Of a stretch of 64,000 bases of DNA, positions 44,801 to 54,720 are shown piece by piece; positions within the stretch are counted from its first letter, which is position 1; the number at the start of each line of letters is the position of its first letter. The translations under genes and the position numbers were made by a program. This stretch comes from Microglena sp. YARC (taxonomy: Eukaryota; Chlorophyta; Chlorophyceae; Chlamydomonadales; Chlamydomonadaceae), in assembly GCA_022414725.1 (NCBI GenBank), contig CM039466.1, positions 39,696,771-39,760,770 of the forward strand, read 5' to 3'. The notes below the pieces were generated by a model that was not told the origin of the DNA, ran no database searches, and saw nothing but the letters and a program-made list of their open reading frames with translations.

Positions 44801-47800
44801 CCCAAAATCTTGATGGAGAAGCTGGGTTTTGCCTGGGCAACAGGGAGACAAGTCAGCTTGACGCATCTGGGTACAACATGCTCGGAAGCTCCGCTTGTAT
44901 GATGGAGGACAAGGAGACAATTCCCATGTTCCAGGCTGTGCTGAAGGAGTACAACATGGCTGCACAAGAGATGGTAAGTGCTGATGATGTGGCTGTTCAT
45001 ACCTGAGACAATTATGTATTTTTATGACTCCCAATTGACTCATGCCCTTGGCTCTTGCCCCCTGCCCTTGACTCCTGCCCCCTGCCCATTACTCCTGCCC
45101 CTGCCCATTACTCCTGCCCCCTGCCCCTTGACTCCTGCCCCCTGCCCCATTACTCCTGCACCCTCTCTCCTGCCCCCTGCCCCCTTACTCCTGCCCCCCG
45201 TCCCCTTACTCCTGCCCCCTGCCCCTTGACTCCTGCCCCCTGCCCCATTACTCCTGCACCCTCTCTCCTGCACCCTGCTCCCTTACTCCTGCACCCTGCC
45301 CTTGACTCCTGCCCCCTGCCCATTACTCCTCCCCCTGCCCCCTTACTCCTCCCCCCCTCTCCTGCCACCCCCCCTCACTCCTGCCCCCTTGACTCCTTGC
45401 CCCCTGTCTCTGACTGCAGACCTCTGCTTCCAACGGCTCCCCATCCAGCAATGGATCCTCAAGAAGCTCCACTACGATTGCCAATGCCAGTCCAGTTCAC
45501 CAAGCTCACGCTGCAACCAACTTTCCTGGGATGGCGATGTCCGGTGATGACCTACACCACCTCGAGGCGGGTGACTGCATTGAGGACCTGATTCCCATGT
45601 GGTCTTTGGACTGTTCCAACATGATTCTGGGTGGTGGTGCGGATGATGAGCTCAACCCTCAAGACTTCCACCATCTCTTGGACATTGTTCCCCACAAATT
45701 GCAGCCAGCCTTCCAGGATTCCACTTTTTCCACTCCTGCTTCCTCTGATTTTATCCAAGAGGTGGTCTACACAGGGCTGATGCAAGTCAACCGTTCCGAC
45801 AATGTTGCTCCCTTGTTGATTGTGTCGGACCATGCCTCGGCATGCAGTGAGGACAATGGCAGCAACGTGAATGATCTGCCTCGCATCCTTAATTTGGCGA
45901 CCGGCTCCGACTTTGGTACAGCTCCCGCTGCCGACGGTGACCACAGTCCCAATTTTCAGTTCCACATCTGGCATAATCAGCATGATGAAGAGGAGGACGC
46001 AGCGATAGAGCTTCTAATGACCCAGATCTCTTATTTCTTGCCTCTGCAGCACCAGGTCCACGCCCCCCAAATGGGCCAAGGCCAAACACACCCGCCCCCC
46101 TGCCTGCGCCCTGCTGGCGATGGTTCTGACTCTGCCCCTCTCTTTGATACCTCTGCGCAAGGGGCGATGAAGAAGATATGCTACCGGGACTCCAAGAGCT
46201 ATGAGATCTCAGATACCCACTGGAAGGTGATGGACACCCGAGGCATGTTTTTGCATGATGGTATCTCCCTCGTTGATCGTGTCAGCTCCATGGTGGCTGA
46301 GGTGGACCTCCTGGTGCCTACAGACAGTCCAGTCAGGGGCATGAAGAGGAGCTTAAGCAGCATCATGACGGAGGTCCCTACTCTGGCTGGGCATGCTGGA
46401 TTCAGAAGTGAATCAATGACCGAGTCGCAGATACATTACCTGGTGAGGGAGTCTCATAAGAGTACCGAGGACAGGGAGTGCTATGACCACGCTGCTAATG
46501 CCCAGCAGCAGGTTCCAGTGAATGTGAAGACAAAGGATCGAAACATCACCAAAGCTGACTTTGAGGAGGTAGGTGATGTAGACTGATATCGTCCCCTATG
46601 ATCTATTTCCTGTCCGATAGCCATGCCTTACCCTATCTATTGCCCATGCTCTATTCGTTGCCCATGCTCTATCCATTGCTTATGCCCTATTGCTATATCC
46701 ATAGCTACTGCTTATGCTTAATCCATAGCTACTGCTTATGCTTAGTCCATAGCTACTGCTTATGCTAATCCATAGCTACTGCTTATGCTAATCTATAGCT
46801 ACTGCTTATGCTAATCCATAGCAACTGCTTATGATCATCCATAGCTACTGCTTATGATAATTCATAGCAACTGCTTATGCTTATCCATAGCTACAGCTTT
46901 TTCTCTATTAGGATCCCTGACACCTACCAGTGTTCAACTGCCCTCTGATTAAATTACCCTCTGTCCCTCATGCCCCTTGCATACTCACCCCCCCACACAC
47001 ACCACCGCCCCTGCCACATGCAGGTGTACCACCTTCACAATCACCTCCCCAACCACCTCCCCAGTCACCTTCCACAAGACAGTGTACCACCTCCCCAACC
47101 CCTTCCCCAATCACCTTCTACCCGCAGATGTACCACCTTCCCTTGGCCGAGGCTGGTCAAAGGCTTAATTATGGGAGTACCGCTATGAAGGATCTCTGCC
47201 GCCGCTTCAACATCGACCGCTGGCCATACCGCAAGCTCTCCTCCCTCGATAGTCTCCTCCGTGACGTTGAGGCTGGAATTGTGGATGACCCAGGAAGAGG
47301 ACACGTAAGCATACCCATTGCTTGCTTGCTTGCTTGCTCGACTACCTGCTTGCCTACCTGCTTCTCTCCCTTGCTCCCTCCCTCATTCCATCCCTCACTC
47401 CCTCAATCCCTCCCTGCCTCCTTTCCTTGTTCCCTGCCTCCCTGCCACCCTACATCCTTCTCCCCCTGTTTCCCTCGTTCCCTCCCTGCCACCCTCCCTC
47501 CCTCCCTCCCTTCCTCGTTCCTTCTCTCTCTCATTCTCTCCCTCCATCATTCCCTCCTTCATTCCCTCAATCCCTCCCTGCATCCCTCCCTCGCTCCTTC
47601 CCTCCCTGCCCCCCTCCCTCTCCCCCCCTCCCTCTCCCCCCCTCCCTCGTTCCCTCCCTGCCACTCTCCCCCCTCCCTCCCTCGTTCCTTCTCTCTCTCA
47701 TTCTCCCCCTCCCTGCCTCCCTCCTTCATTCCCTCCCTCTCTCATGCCATATCTTGCAGATGATCAAGAACACGATTATAAAACTCAAAGCAAAGATCAG

Positions 47801-47906
47801 GGAGGATCCCAACACCCCCATCGATCCAGAGGTGAAAAATCTGAGGCAAACCAACTTCAAGAACAAGTACAAGCAAAAGCAGGGAAGCTGCAAGACCAGG
47901 AAATGA
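41835..47906 (+). CDS. RWP-RK domain transcription factor
   Basis: Exons with consensus borders: 41835-41909 (leader, ending exactly in ATG before GTGAGT), 42418 to about 42513 (MTPSSLQADTSRNQRPLSF, weak donor), 42647-42835, 43578-43668, 44468-44973, 45420-46568, 47128-47304 and 47760-47906 (stop TGA). Phases agree from 42647 onward, giving about 750 residues for those exons. The exon at 47128-47304 encodes the RWP-RK DNA-binding domain: HLPLAEAGQRLNYGSTAMKD, then LCRRFNIDRWPYRKLSSLDS. The last exon is basic (IKNTIIKLKAKIRE ... KNKYKQKQG). The 44468 exon has three 13-residue repeats of QNLAGEAEFWPAP type. RWP-RK proteins of green algae and plants control nitrogen responses or gametes/sex. The large N-terminal region has no domain I recognise, so the subgroup (NLP or RKD) is open. 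The start codon at the exon 1 end is inferred, because other frames meet a stop at the splice. Confidence 0.85.
42955..43160 (+). mobile_element. Candidate tRNA-derived SINE in an RWP-RK intron
   Basis: CGGTCTACTGGTAGACTAA resembles a D arm. TTCA...TGAA flanks an anticodon-like loop TTTAAGA. CGGGGGTTCGACTCCCCC is a perfect T arm with the B box GGTTCGACTCC. The 3' acceptor strand (TTCGGTCG) has no 5' partner, so this is not a working tRNA. A body of about 100 bp follows, ending in a hairpin CGCCCCACCAGGCG and TTATCATTATCATTAC. That end also occurs at about 456-475. Confidence 0.5.
43205..43488. mobile_element. Family B MITE with target duplication
   Basis: The element spans 43213-43480 (268 bp), with left end CATAGCTTTTCTAATCAGCT and right end AGCC...AAAAGAAAAGCTATG. 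The flanks are GTCTCCAC and GTCTCCGC (7 of 8). It carries an internal duplication of GGCAGCTTCCCTAAC. It lies in the intron between the RWP-RK exons at 42647 and 43578. Confidence 0.85.
43930..44130 (+). repeat. Family A dispersed repeat, diverged
   Basis: CAGTCCATGGGTAGCCAAAT, AGTGAACTGAACCCCAACAA and GGGGGCATGTAGTTCGTACT match family A with extra bases. CCCAGGACTGTAACATACGT follows, suggesting a second fragment in the opposite orientation. Confidence 0.65.
44330..44467 (+). repeat. 100-bp duplication of an RWP-RK exon edge
   Basis: CTCACATGGCTGGCTGCAG, the acceptor of the exon at 44468, occurs exactly 100 bp earlier (ending 44367), followed by AAACTACGAAGGAGGTTGCC in place of ATACTACCGAGGAGGGTACC. 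The copy has the same coding start (TTKEVAITYLIGTLAT against TTEEGTITNLIDTLAT). Confidence 0.8.
45045..45415 (+). repeat. Intronic CTCCTGCCCC minisatellite
   Basis: About 17 units of 20-24 bp (ACTCCTGCCCCCTGCCCCTT and variants) fill the intron up to the acceptor of the exon at 45420, so they also form its polypyrimidine tract. The Pro-rich frames are by-products. Confidence 0.9.
46620..46905 (+). repeat. Intronic 23-bp minisatellite
   Basis: About ten units of ATCCATAGCTACTGCTTATG plus CTA in the intron between RWP-RK exons 45420-46568 and 47128-47304. Confidence 0.85.
47310..47755 (+). repeat. Intronic (CCCT)n polypyrimidine tract
   Basis: Almost pure C/T sequence (CCCTCCCTCCCTCC and CTCGTTCC variants) with an internal duplication of about 180 bp around CGTTCCTTCTCTCTCTCATT. 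It is the last RWP-RK intron and ends at the acceptor ATCTTGCAG. Confidence 0.9.
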
Positions 47907-48189
47907 TTGCTCTTCTACTGGGCTTCTTCTTCTTGCCCCCCTCCCCACCACCACCACCACCATCAGCCCAGCCCAGACCTAGAGCTACCACCCGAACCAT
48001 GGTGTGTGAGTGTGTGTGTGGTATATGTATGCCTCCTAGCCCTCACACGACTCCTGAACAAAGGTGTTTCTGATCTTTGAGTTGCCATGTCAGGCCTGGT
48101 GTTTCTATCCTTGTTCATTATTCCAGGATCAAGTTTCTTTTCGTCGTTATCTGTTGTGCCCATTGAGCCTTTGATATTTGATATAAGAA

Positions 48190-48295
48190 GTGCATGTTGC
48201 CGTGCTGAAATGCGTCCTTCCCTGCTGAAATGCGTCCTTCCGTGCTGAAATGCGTCCTTCCGTGCTAAATTGCGTCCTTCGGTGCTGAGAGGCAT
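48190..48295 (+). repeat. 20-bp minisatellite
   Basis: Four to five units of CGTGCTGAAATGCGTCCTTC, downstream of the RWP-RK stop codon. Confidence 0.85.
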
Positions 48296-48359
48296 GTTTC
48301 CATGTTTCCGTGCATGTTTTGGATAATTGGGACTCCCACCCAGTGTATGTGTCTGTATG

Positions 48360-48470
48360 TTACAGTCCAGGGGTAGGTCAAATAGGCTTAAGGGACTTGC
48401 CCAACCGTGATAGGAAGGGCTAAAAAGAAAAAGCATCGATGAACTGAACGGCAATCGATCGTTATACCGC
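48360..48470 (+). repeat. Family A dispersed repeat
   Basis: The copy reads TACAGTCCAGGGGTAGGTCA, GGGACTTGCCCAACCGTGAT, AGCATCGATGAACTGAAC and CAATCGATCGTTATACCG. Confidence 0.8.
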
Positions 48471-48800
48471 CTATGTCTATTGCACTATGCCTGGCGTAGG
48501 TAGTGTCTGAGCTGTATCAAATGCTTGGTCTTGTATCGTTATACCGCCTATGTCTAGTAGTGTCAGCTGTATCAAATGCTTGATCTTGTATCGTTATACC
48601 GCCTATGTCTAGTAGTGTTTGAGCTGTATCATGCCTGGCGTAGGTAGTGTCTGAGCTGTATCATGCCTGGCGTAGGTAGTGTCTGAGCTATATCATGTCT
48701 GGCGTAGGTAGTGTCTGAGCTGTATCAAATGCTTGGTCTTGCACTTTATCATGTCTGGCGTAGGTAGTGTCTGAGCTGTATCAAATGCTTGGTCTTCAGA
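48471..48800 (+). repeat. Nested 30-60 bp tandem repeats
   Basis: TGGCGTAGGTAGTGTCTGAG plus CTGTATCA recurs about six times, mixed with ATGCTTGGTCTTGTATCGTT blocks. Confidence 0.8.
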
Positions 48801-49189
48801 CTACTTATGCGAGCAAGCTCTTGATGATCTGGGTATGGTACTTTATTTCCATTAGACTACGTTGAGCTCTTCCGAGATGGACTAATGACACATCTGGGGG
48901 CTATTCACACATTTTAGTATTTGTATGATTAGGGTGCGGCCAAGGACCGGTATACATATATAGATATATTGTATATTTTATATATATAGGTACAGATTTA
49001 TCAGCGCCAAGCCAATTGATCTATCGATACCCCTTGTCCAATGCCCTCCTGGTTCCAATACATCTATATAGATGTATCTAGGCAGACTGTTTTGTCGACT
49101 CTTGCTGAAACTTCCAATTATATTTCCCTTCATGCATTCATTTTCATATTTGTGCATCAGCACATTTTGCATTCCTTACTGCCTGGTAC

Positions 49190-49860
49190 TGAGCCTCCTT
49201 ATAGTACCATTCACTTCTAACTATTTATTTGTGTATCTTGTGTTTTAACATTCACACCTAACTAAGTATTTGTGTATCTGGGTTAATCAACAGTCACATC
49301 TACCTATTTATTTGTGTATCTTGTGTTTTAACAGTCACATCTAACTATGTGTTTGTGTATCTTGCGTTTACTTAACAGTCACATCTAACTATTTATTTAT
49401 GCATATTGTGTTTTAACATTCACATCTAACTATGTATTTGTGTATCTTGCGTTTTTACATTCACATCTAACTATGTGTTTGTGTTTCTGGGTTTCTTAAC
49501 AGTCACATCTCACTATTTATTTGTGTATCTTGCGTTTTAACATTCACATCTAACCTGCATTTAAATATGTATTTGTGTATCTGGGTTTCTTAACAGTCAC
49601 ATCTAACTAAGCATATTTCATCTGCGCAAGTACACCTTACTGATTTGAGACGGCCTGTTTCGCTTCTGAGTGTTTGTAGAATTGTATCTGGGTATTTTTA
49701 GACCTGCGTCACTGTCATGAGAAGACCTGTGATCTGTGATCTGTAGACCTGTGTCACTAGCATTAGAAGACCTGTGATCTGTAGGCCTGTGTCACTGTCA
49801 TGAGAAGACCTGTGATCTGTAGACCTGTGTCACTAGCACCAGAAGCATCTTAAACTGCAT
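49190..49860. repeat. AT-rich minisatellites
   Basis: Nine to ten units of ACATCTAACTATTTATTTGT plus GTATCTTGTGTTTTAACA occupy 49.19-49.62 kb. A shorter array of GAGAAGACCTGTGATCTGTA-type units follows at 49.72-49.85 kb. Confidence 0.85.
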
Positions 49861-49870
49861 TTTTTACAGC

Positions 49871-49871
<1 letters not shown>

Positions 49872-49907
<36 letters not shown>

Positions 49908-49915
49908 ACTAAAAC
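49872..49915. repeat. Poly-C tract of 44 bases
   Basis: An uninterrupted run of 44 C. It is the longest of several such homopolymers in the window. Confidence 0.95.
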
Positions 49916-50224
49916 TTTACGCGTCAATGAATACTGGTAAACGTCATTCAATGCACCAGGGTTTTCATTTCACTTCCAATGCCATTCAACAACGTCGCAC
50001 TCATATGAGATGACTCGTAGCGCAACTGGGTATTTTTGTCTTCTCTAGACTTGAGTCGCTATATTGAAAAGCGTCATTAACTGCATTGTTACTTGCAACT
50101 ATGTTCCAATATTGTGGGACTGGCTGAACACAGACTCATGTATCTGGGGGGTGCTCAGCAGTCACCTTTGATTGTGGATGTATATCTGCACAACTGCGTC
50201 GCACTAATCTTATGCATTTCTTTT

Positions 50225-50830
50225 ACTTGTGTTAACTCAGCACTCGTGCCCCAGGATTGGATTTGATACGTCGTGCAACGCTACCAACTTTATTCTTTCA
50301 AAATCCATATGTCTATCTAGGATTGATTAGGCCTGGTCCTAATCTGGTACTAGTGAATCACATGCTGCTACCATCTTCATTATAGCTTATGCTACTCATG
50401 CCCCAGGATTTGATACGTCGTGCAACGCTACCAACTTTATTCTTGAAAAATCCATGTGTCTATCTAGGACTGATTAGGCCTGGTCCTAATCTGGTACTAG
50501 GCAGTTGCATGCTGCAACCACTGTCATTATAGCTTCTGCTACTAATGCCCCAGGATTGGTTTTGATACCATCATGCAACGCTACCAACTCTATTCTTGCA
50601 AAATCCATGTGTCTATCTAGGATTGATTAGGCCTGGTCCTAATCTGGTGCTAGTCAGTCGCATGCTGCTACCATCTTCATTATAGCGTATACTACTCATG
50701 CCCCAGGATTGGGTTTGATACCATCATGCAACGCTACCATCTTCATTTTTGACAATTTCATGTACGGTATCCCTATCTTGCACTGATTTGGCCTTGTCCT
50801 AATCTGGTAATGGTATTCAGTCGCGTGCTG
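50225..50830. repeat. About 150-bp tandem repeat, four copies
   Basis: GCCCCAGGATT recurs at about 50.25, 50.40, 50.55 and 50.70 kb, with TTGATTAGGCCTGGTCCTAA and GCAACGCTACCAAC in each unit. Single copies of the TAGGCCTGGTCCTAAT-type phrase continue to 51.16 kb. Confidence 0.85.
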
Positions 50831-50845
50831 TATGCATGGATGTTT

Positions 50846-50985
50846 CAGTCCAGGGGTAGGCCAAATAGGCTAAAGGGACTTGCCCAACGGTATAGGAAGG
50901 GCTTAAAAAAGGAAAGGCACTGATGAACTGAGCCCCAAACAATCGTTTTACCGACGGGGGCCCTGAGTTCGTGCTACAGTGATAA
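50846..50985 (+). repeat. Family A dispersed repeat, near full length
   Basis: CAGTCCAGGGGTAGGCCAAA to GGGGGCCCTGAGTTCGTGCT. With the minus-strand copy at 2.78 kb it defines both ends of the family. Confidence 0.8.
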
Positions 50986-51224
50986 TTTAATTATACACTA
51001 TAATGTGCTATATAACGTGCTTCTACCATCTTCATAAGATCGAATGCTTACACATTCCATATGTCCCTATCTTGTACTGATTAGGTCTGGTCCCCTAGTG
51101 GTCCTAGTCAGGCTTGGTCCCAACCTGATCCTGATTAGGCCTCGGTGCTAATTAGGCCTGCAGCATCGTATGGTCCTAGTTTCCTTCTGTCCTTGAATGT
51201 AGCGATCACTACCCTATTTTTTAA

Positions 51225-51760
51225 GCCTGTTTAGGCCGAAGGCGATTCAGTATGTTTATGTGGATACCGCAATTGGATTGCCATGGAACTTCGAGGAGTC
51301 AGTGAGCTATTAACTTCATTAGCCTTACAGGCCACCAAGTTGAATAATAATGCCATGCCATGCTTAATTGATTCTTGACCCCCAGGTCCCCTGGCAGGTC
51401 TCCTGGGCCGGCCTCCAGGGCACCCGCCAGGGCACCCTACCATTTTGGCCAAACCTTAGGCTTGGGCACCGACTTCCATTTAGCATGTTTATTTGGATAC
51501 CGCAATTGGATTGGATTGTTGCATGGTTTTTCAGCCAACTCTGAGCTGCCCACCGTCTTCCAATTCCAAGTCCTTTGTGGGATACCCATGGAAACCTGGG
51601 AGCTTCCTAAGCTGCTTAGACAGTTTAAAGACTTGATAAGGTCCAGGATACCGCAATATATAGTTATTTTCAGAAAGAAGGCATGGTAGGAAGGGAAGCA
51701 CTTCTGATACGTGATACAAACCTTTTACATACTTTTTCTGAGGCACTACGTACATGCTTA
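51225..51760. repeat. Repeat-derived stretch, no gene
   Basis: GTTTATGTGGATACCGCAAT and GTTTATTTGGATACCGCAAT are about 240 bp apart. CACCCGCCAGGGC(A)CC recurs at 58.89 kb. A dispersed family C copy lies at about 51.52-51.58 kb. Open frames here are not convincing. Confidence 0.5.
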
Positions 51761-52340
51761 CTGTTACAGACTTACTACGGAGTTACCTCTGTAACAGGTC
51801 TGTAACTAGGTATGTAACCGTTGGTAAATGGCCTAATTATTAATAGCCTGATGACTTAACTATGTGCACCTTACCTTGACTTTAAAAATGGGCGTGAAGT
51901 ATTTACTTAGCGCCCATAGTTGAGGTCGAGTTAAGGGCTTTTTATGTGATGCCCGCCCTGGCCTCCTAGCCATTGTTTAAACTACTTCTGGTATGAAAGG
52001 TGAAAGTACCGCTACATTTGCGTACGGTAGCTAGCAGCCTTGTACTATATATACTCCTCGTGCTATGAGAAAGTCTGAGCCCTGGTCTGAGCTATGTAAA
52101 GTTGTTAGTTGCCCTTAGTGTTGGAGCACGACTACGTGTGTGTGTACTGCTAGGGGACAGGACCCCTGTACTGCCCAAGTAGCTAGTTAGCTACCCTTCT
52201 TAGTAGGCTCGTTACTCATATTACTGAAAGAGTAATGTAATATGAAGTAGCTTGTACTTCTACCCAGTCTTCTATATTGCTGCATCACTATGGGCTTGTA
52301 ACAAAAAATGCCTCCAGACCTAGACCTCCTTATTGCCATC
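51761..52340. other. No gene seen
   Basis: I see only AT-rich single-copy-looking sequence without splice-supported frames. Confidence 0.3.
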
Positions 52341-52402
52341 TAAACTTGAACTTGGTTATATATCTTCAGCCAGCAATTTGGCTGCTCACCGTCTTCGGCA
52401 AT
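52341..52402 (-). repeat. Dispersed repeat family C
   Basis: On the minus strand it reads TGCCGAAGACGGTGAGCAGC, then CAAATTGCTGGCTGAAG, then AACCAAGTTCAAGTT. Close copies lie at about 59.56-59.63 (+) and 62.08-62.14 kb (+). More diverged ones lie at 3.40-3.45, 51.52-51.58, 1.40-1.47 and 2.01-2.06 kb. The core CAGCCAAATTGCTGGCTG is a hairpin. Confidence 0.75.
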
Positions 52403-52458
52403 GAAAATAAATTTACCATGAAAAAATGTAAACGTGAACAATTTGTGTGTTATCTCTA

Positions 52459-52720
52459 GGGGGGGGGGGGGGGGGGGGCAGAAAACAAAATCTGACCCCA
52501 TGCCCCAGGTGTGTAGAGCTTGTTGGGAGGATGAAGTTTTTTTTTTTGCCCAGTAGGAAAACAGTTATGGGCCTCCAAAGCTGGGGTGGGTGGTGAGGGA
52601 AAAAAACTGGAATTTAAGAAAACATAGGTACTTCTCAACAGGGGGGGGGGGGGGGGGGGGGGGGGGCAAAACAAAAGTGAAATACACCATCACAAAAAAG
52701 TGCTGAGGCACCTTCTGCAG

Positions 52721-52761
<41 letters not shown>

Positions 52762-53725
52762 CTCTGGAACCCACTGAACAGCCACTATCTCAGCCACCAC
52801 TTAGTGTTATGGTGTCTAATTAGGCTCATTTTACAGGGTTTTCAAAGGCCTATCCATTGAGGTTGGTCTAGAGACCATTGGAAATGTTTGAAACATAGAA
52901 AATCATCATCATCAATGTTACATTGTTTGGTAGGGCTCGGGGGTCGGGGCCCCTTGGCCCCTAATGTGCCCACCTTCAATACTCTGCAGAGGGGGTGCTA
53001 TACCCAAATATGTCAGCCCTTCTGGATAGCTGATTGTGTCAGCTTCAAGGTGCACTAGGCCGCCCTGGAGCACTGGAAAGCTTTCGATATGAGCTTGCAG
53101 GTGCACTAGGTTGCCTAAGGTTTGGATGAAGAGAGAGCCCAGGGAGCTACCTAGAAGCTGCTGCTTGTAGCTGAAAAGAAAAGCATTGCAGCGGGTACAC
53201 AACAGCGGTTGGAGTGCATGCTGTATGTGGCAACACTCTCACCGTTTCACCAGCAGTTCGACACAAGGGCAAAAGCCATGGCTGCCCCCCTTCGACCCCT
53301 CGAGCCCCACCCCACCCCACCACCCACACACACACCACCACCCTGGACCCCCTGCATCGTATCAAGCAAAGGCCAGCCGTAGAAGAGAATACGGTAGTTT
53401 AGGTGGCAACACACTCACCGTTTGACCTGCAGCTCGACGCCAGGGCAAATGCCATGGCTGCCCCCCCCCTCACCCGCCCCCACCCCCACCCACGCACCCA
53501 CACCACCACCACCCTCTGCCCTTTGCATAATATGTGGTGGATCTCTACCCCAATAGCATAAATGGACTGGTATTTAGTAGAGGAACACTTGGGGGAACAC
53601 CCTAGTTCCACTCCCATGTCATTCTGAGGGCTAGAAAAAAGTGCTTGGAAAGTACCTAATTTTTTGAAAATGTCAGATTTTTCCCTTGACCCCCCCCCCC
53701 CCCCCCCCCCCCCCTCCCCCCCCCC
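52459..53725. repeat. Cluster of long poly-G and poly-C runs
   Basis: G runs lie at 52459-52478 (20) and 52641-52666 (26). C runs lie at 52722-52759 (38) and 53690-53714 (25, then T and 10 more C). Between them are a family B fragment (53.03-53.19 kb) and a duplicated block with CAACACTCTCACCGTTTCAC and GCCATGGCTGCCCCCC (about 53.23 and 53.41 kb). Confidence 0.9.
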
Positions 53726-53887
53726 GCGGCCGCAAACTTTGGAGAACCAGCACTTTTTTTATACTGGGCCAAATTAAGAGATAAAACCGGATTCTTCATC
53801 CTCTTAATGATAACTACAATGTTGGGTGATGGTGTCATTTTGGTTCTCAATATTGTTTTTCATAGCCCACAAAAGGACATGGGAGTA

Positions 53888-54009
53888 TTTAGCTTTCCGG
53901 AGCGATATGTCTTGAGCACTCTCACAGGGAAGGGACTAGGGCGTGTGCTTACAATCGTGATAGCATGTCAGGCGACATGCTAGGTATAAGAAGGGAAAGG
54001 CGACAGTAC
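53888..54009. repeat. 122-bp direct repeat, left copy
   Basis: The sequence is identical to 58432-58553 by eye. It contains the hairpin CATGTCAGGCGACATG. It flanks the retroelement and could be a short LTR, but no target duplication or TG...CA ends were found. Confidence 0.85.
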
Positions 54010-54720
54010 TCCAGGGTACTGCCGCCGGTAGGTGCCGGCCCTAACGGGCGGAGGCACTACTATGGAAGCTTCCAGGCGGAAGGCCTGGCGCCCCAAGACA
54101 CTCTAGCTGGACCGAGAGAACCAGTCTATAACACCCCCCCCCAATTCCTGGTATTCTTCATATACGGTATAAGAATCCCTGGAATTAGGAGGTTCTAGGG
54201 AAGGGAAGCTAGAGTGAAAATAAATGACTGGTGCATAAAGAAGCACAAGGGCGTAGGCTTCTGACTGGCCAGTATTTACTAATGAATGGTGCTTGGCCTT
54301 GTAAGGCATATGCAAGTACATTCAGGAGAGAACAAGGGGCAATGGCAGTACAGATCATCTATTGTCTATTATGCATATAGGACTGGATTCCAGCTGTGGA
54401 GCTGCCAGGAAGGTACAGCCATGGAGCTTTGTTCGGGCAAAGGGGGACTGGATAGCAATCTGTGTATTTAGCCATTAAGGTAAACAACTTTTAAGGTAGA
54501 CGTCCCCCGCTAGCTCATAACTGTCAATCTATGGGAAGGACATGATGAGGTACATCCATTATCATCTATAAAGTGTCACTTAGTCTGGATCTCAGATAGA
54601 TACTAGGGAAACCTATGTTCTATAGTCTATATCAGTTTAGGAGCACAAGTCTGGATATTCCCCCCTATGATAAGAGATTTATCATTGTAGGAGATCTTGT
54701 GCTAGTATAGGGGCCCTCAA

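Noticed and set aside
46930..48073. Pro/Ser-rich frames of up to 277 codons across the RWP-RK introns
   Set aside because: They run through (CCCT)n intron sequence. The RWP-RK exons inside use clear splice sites.
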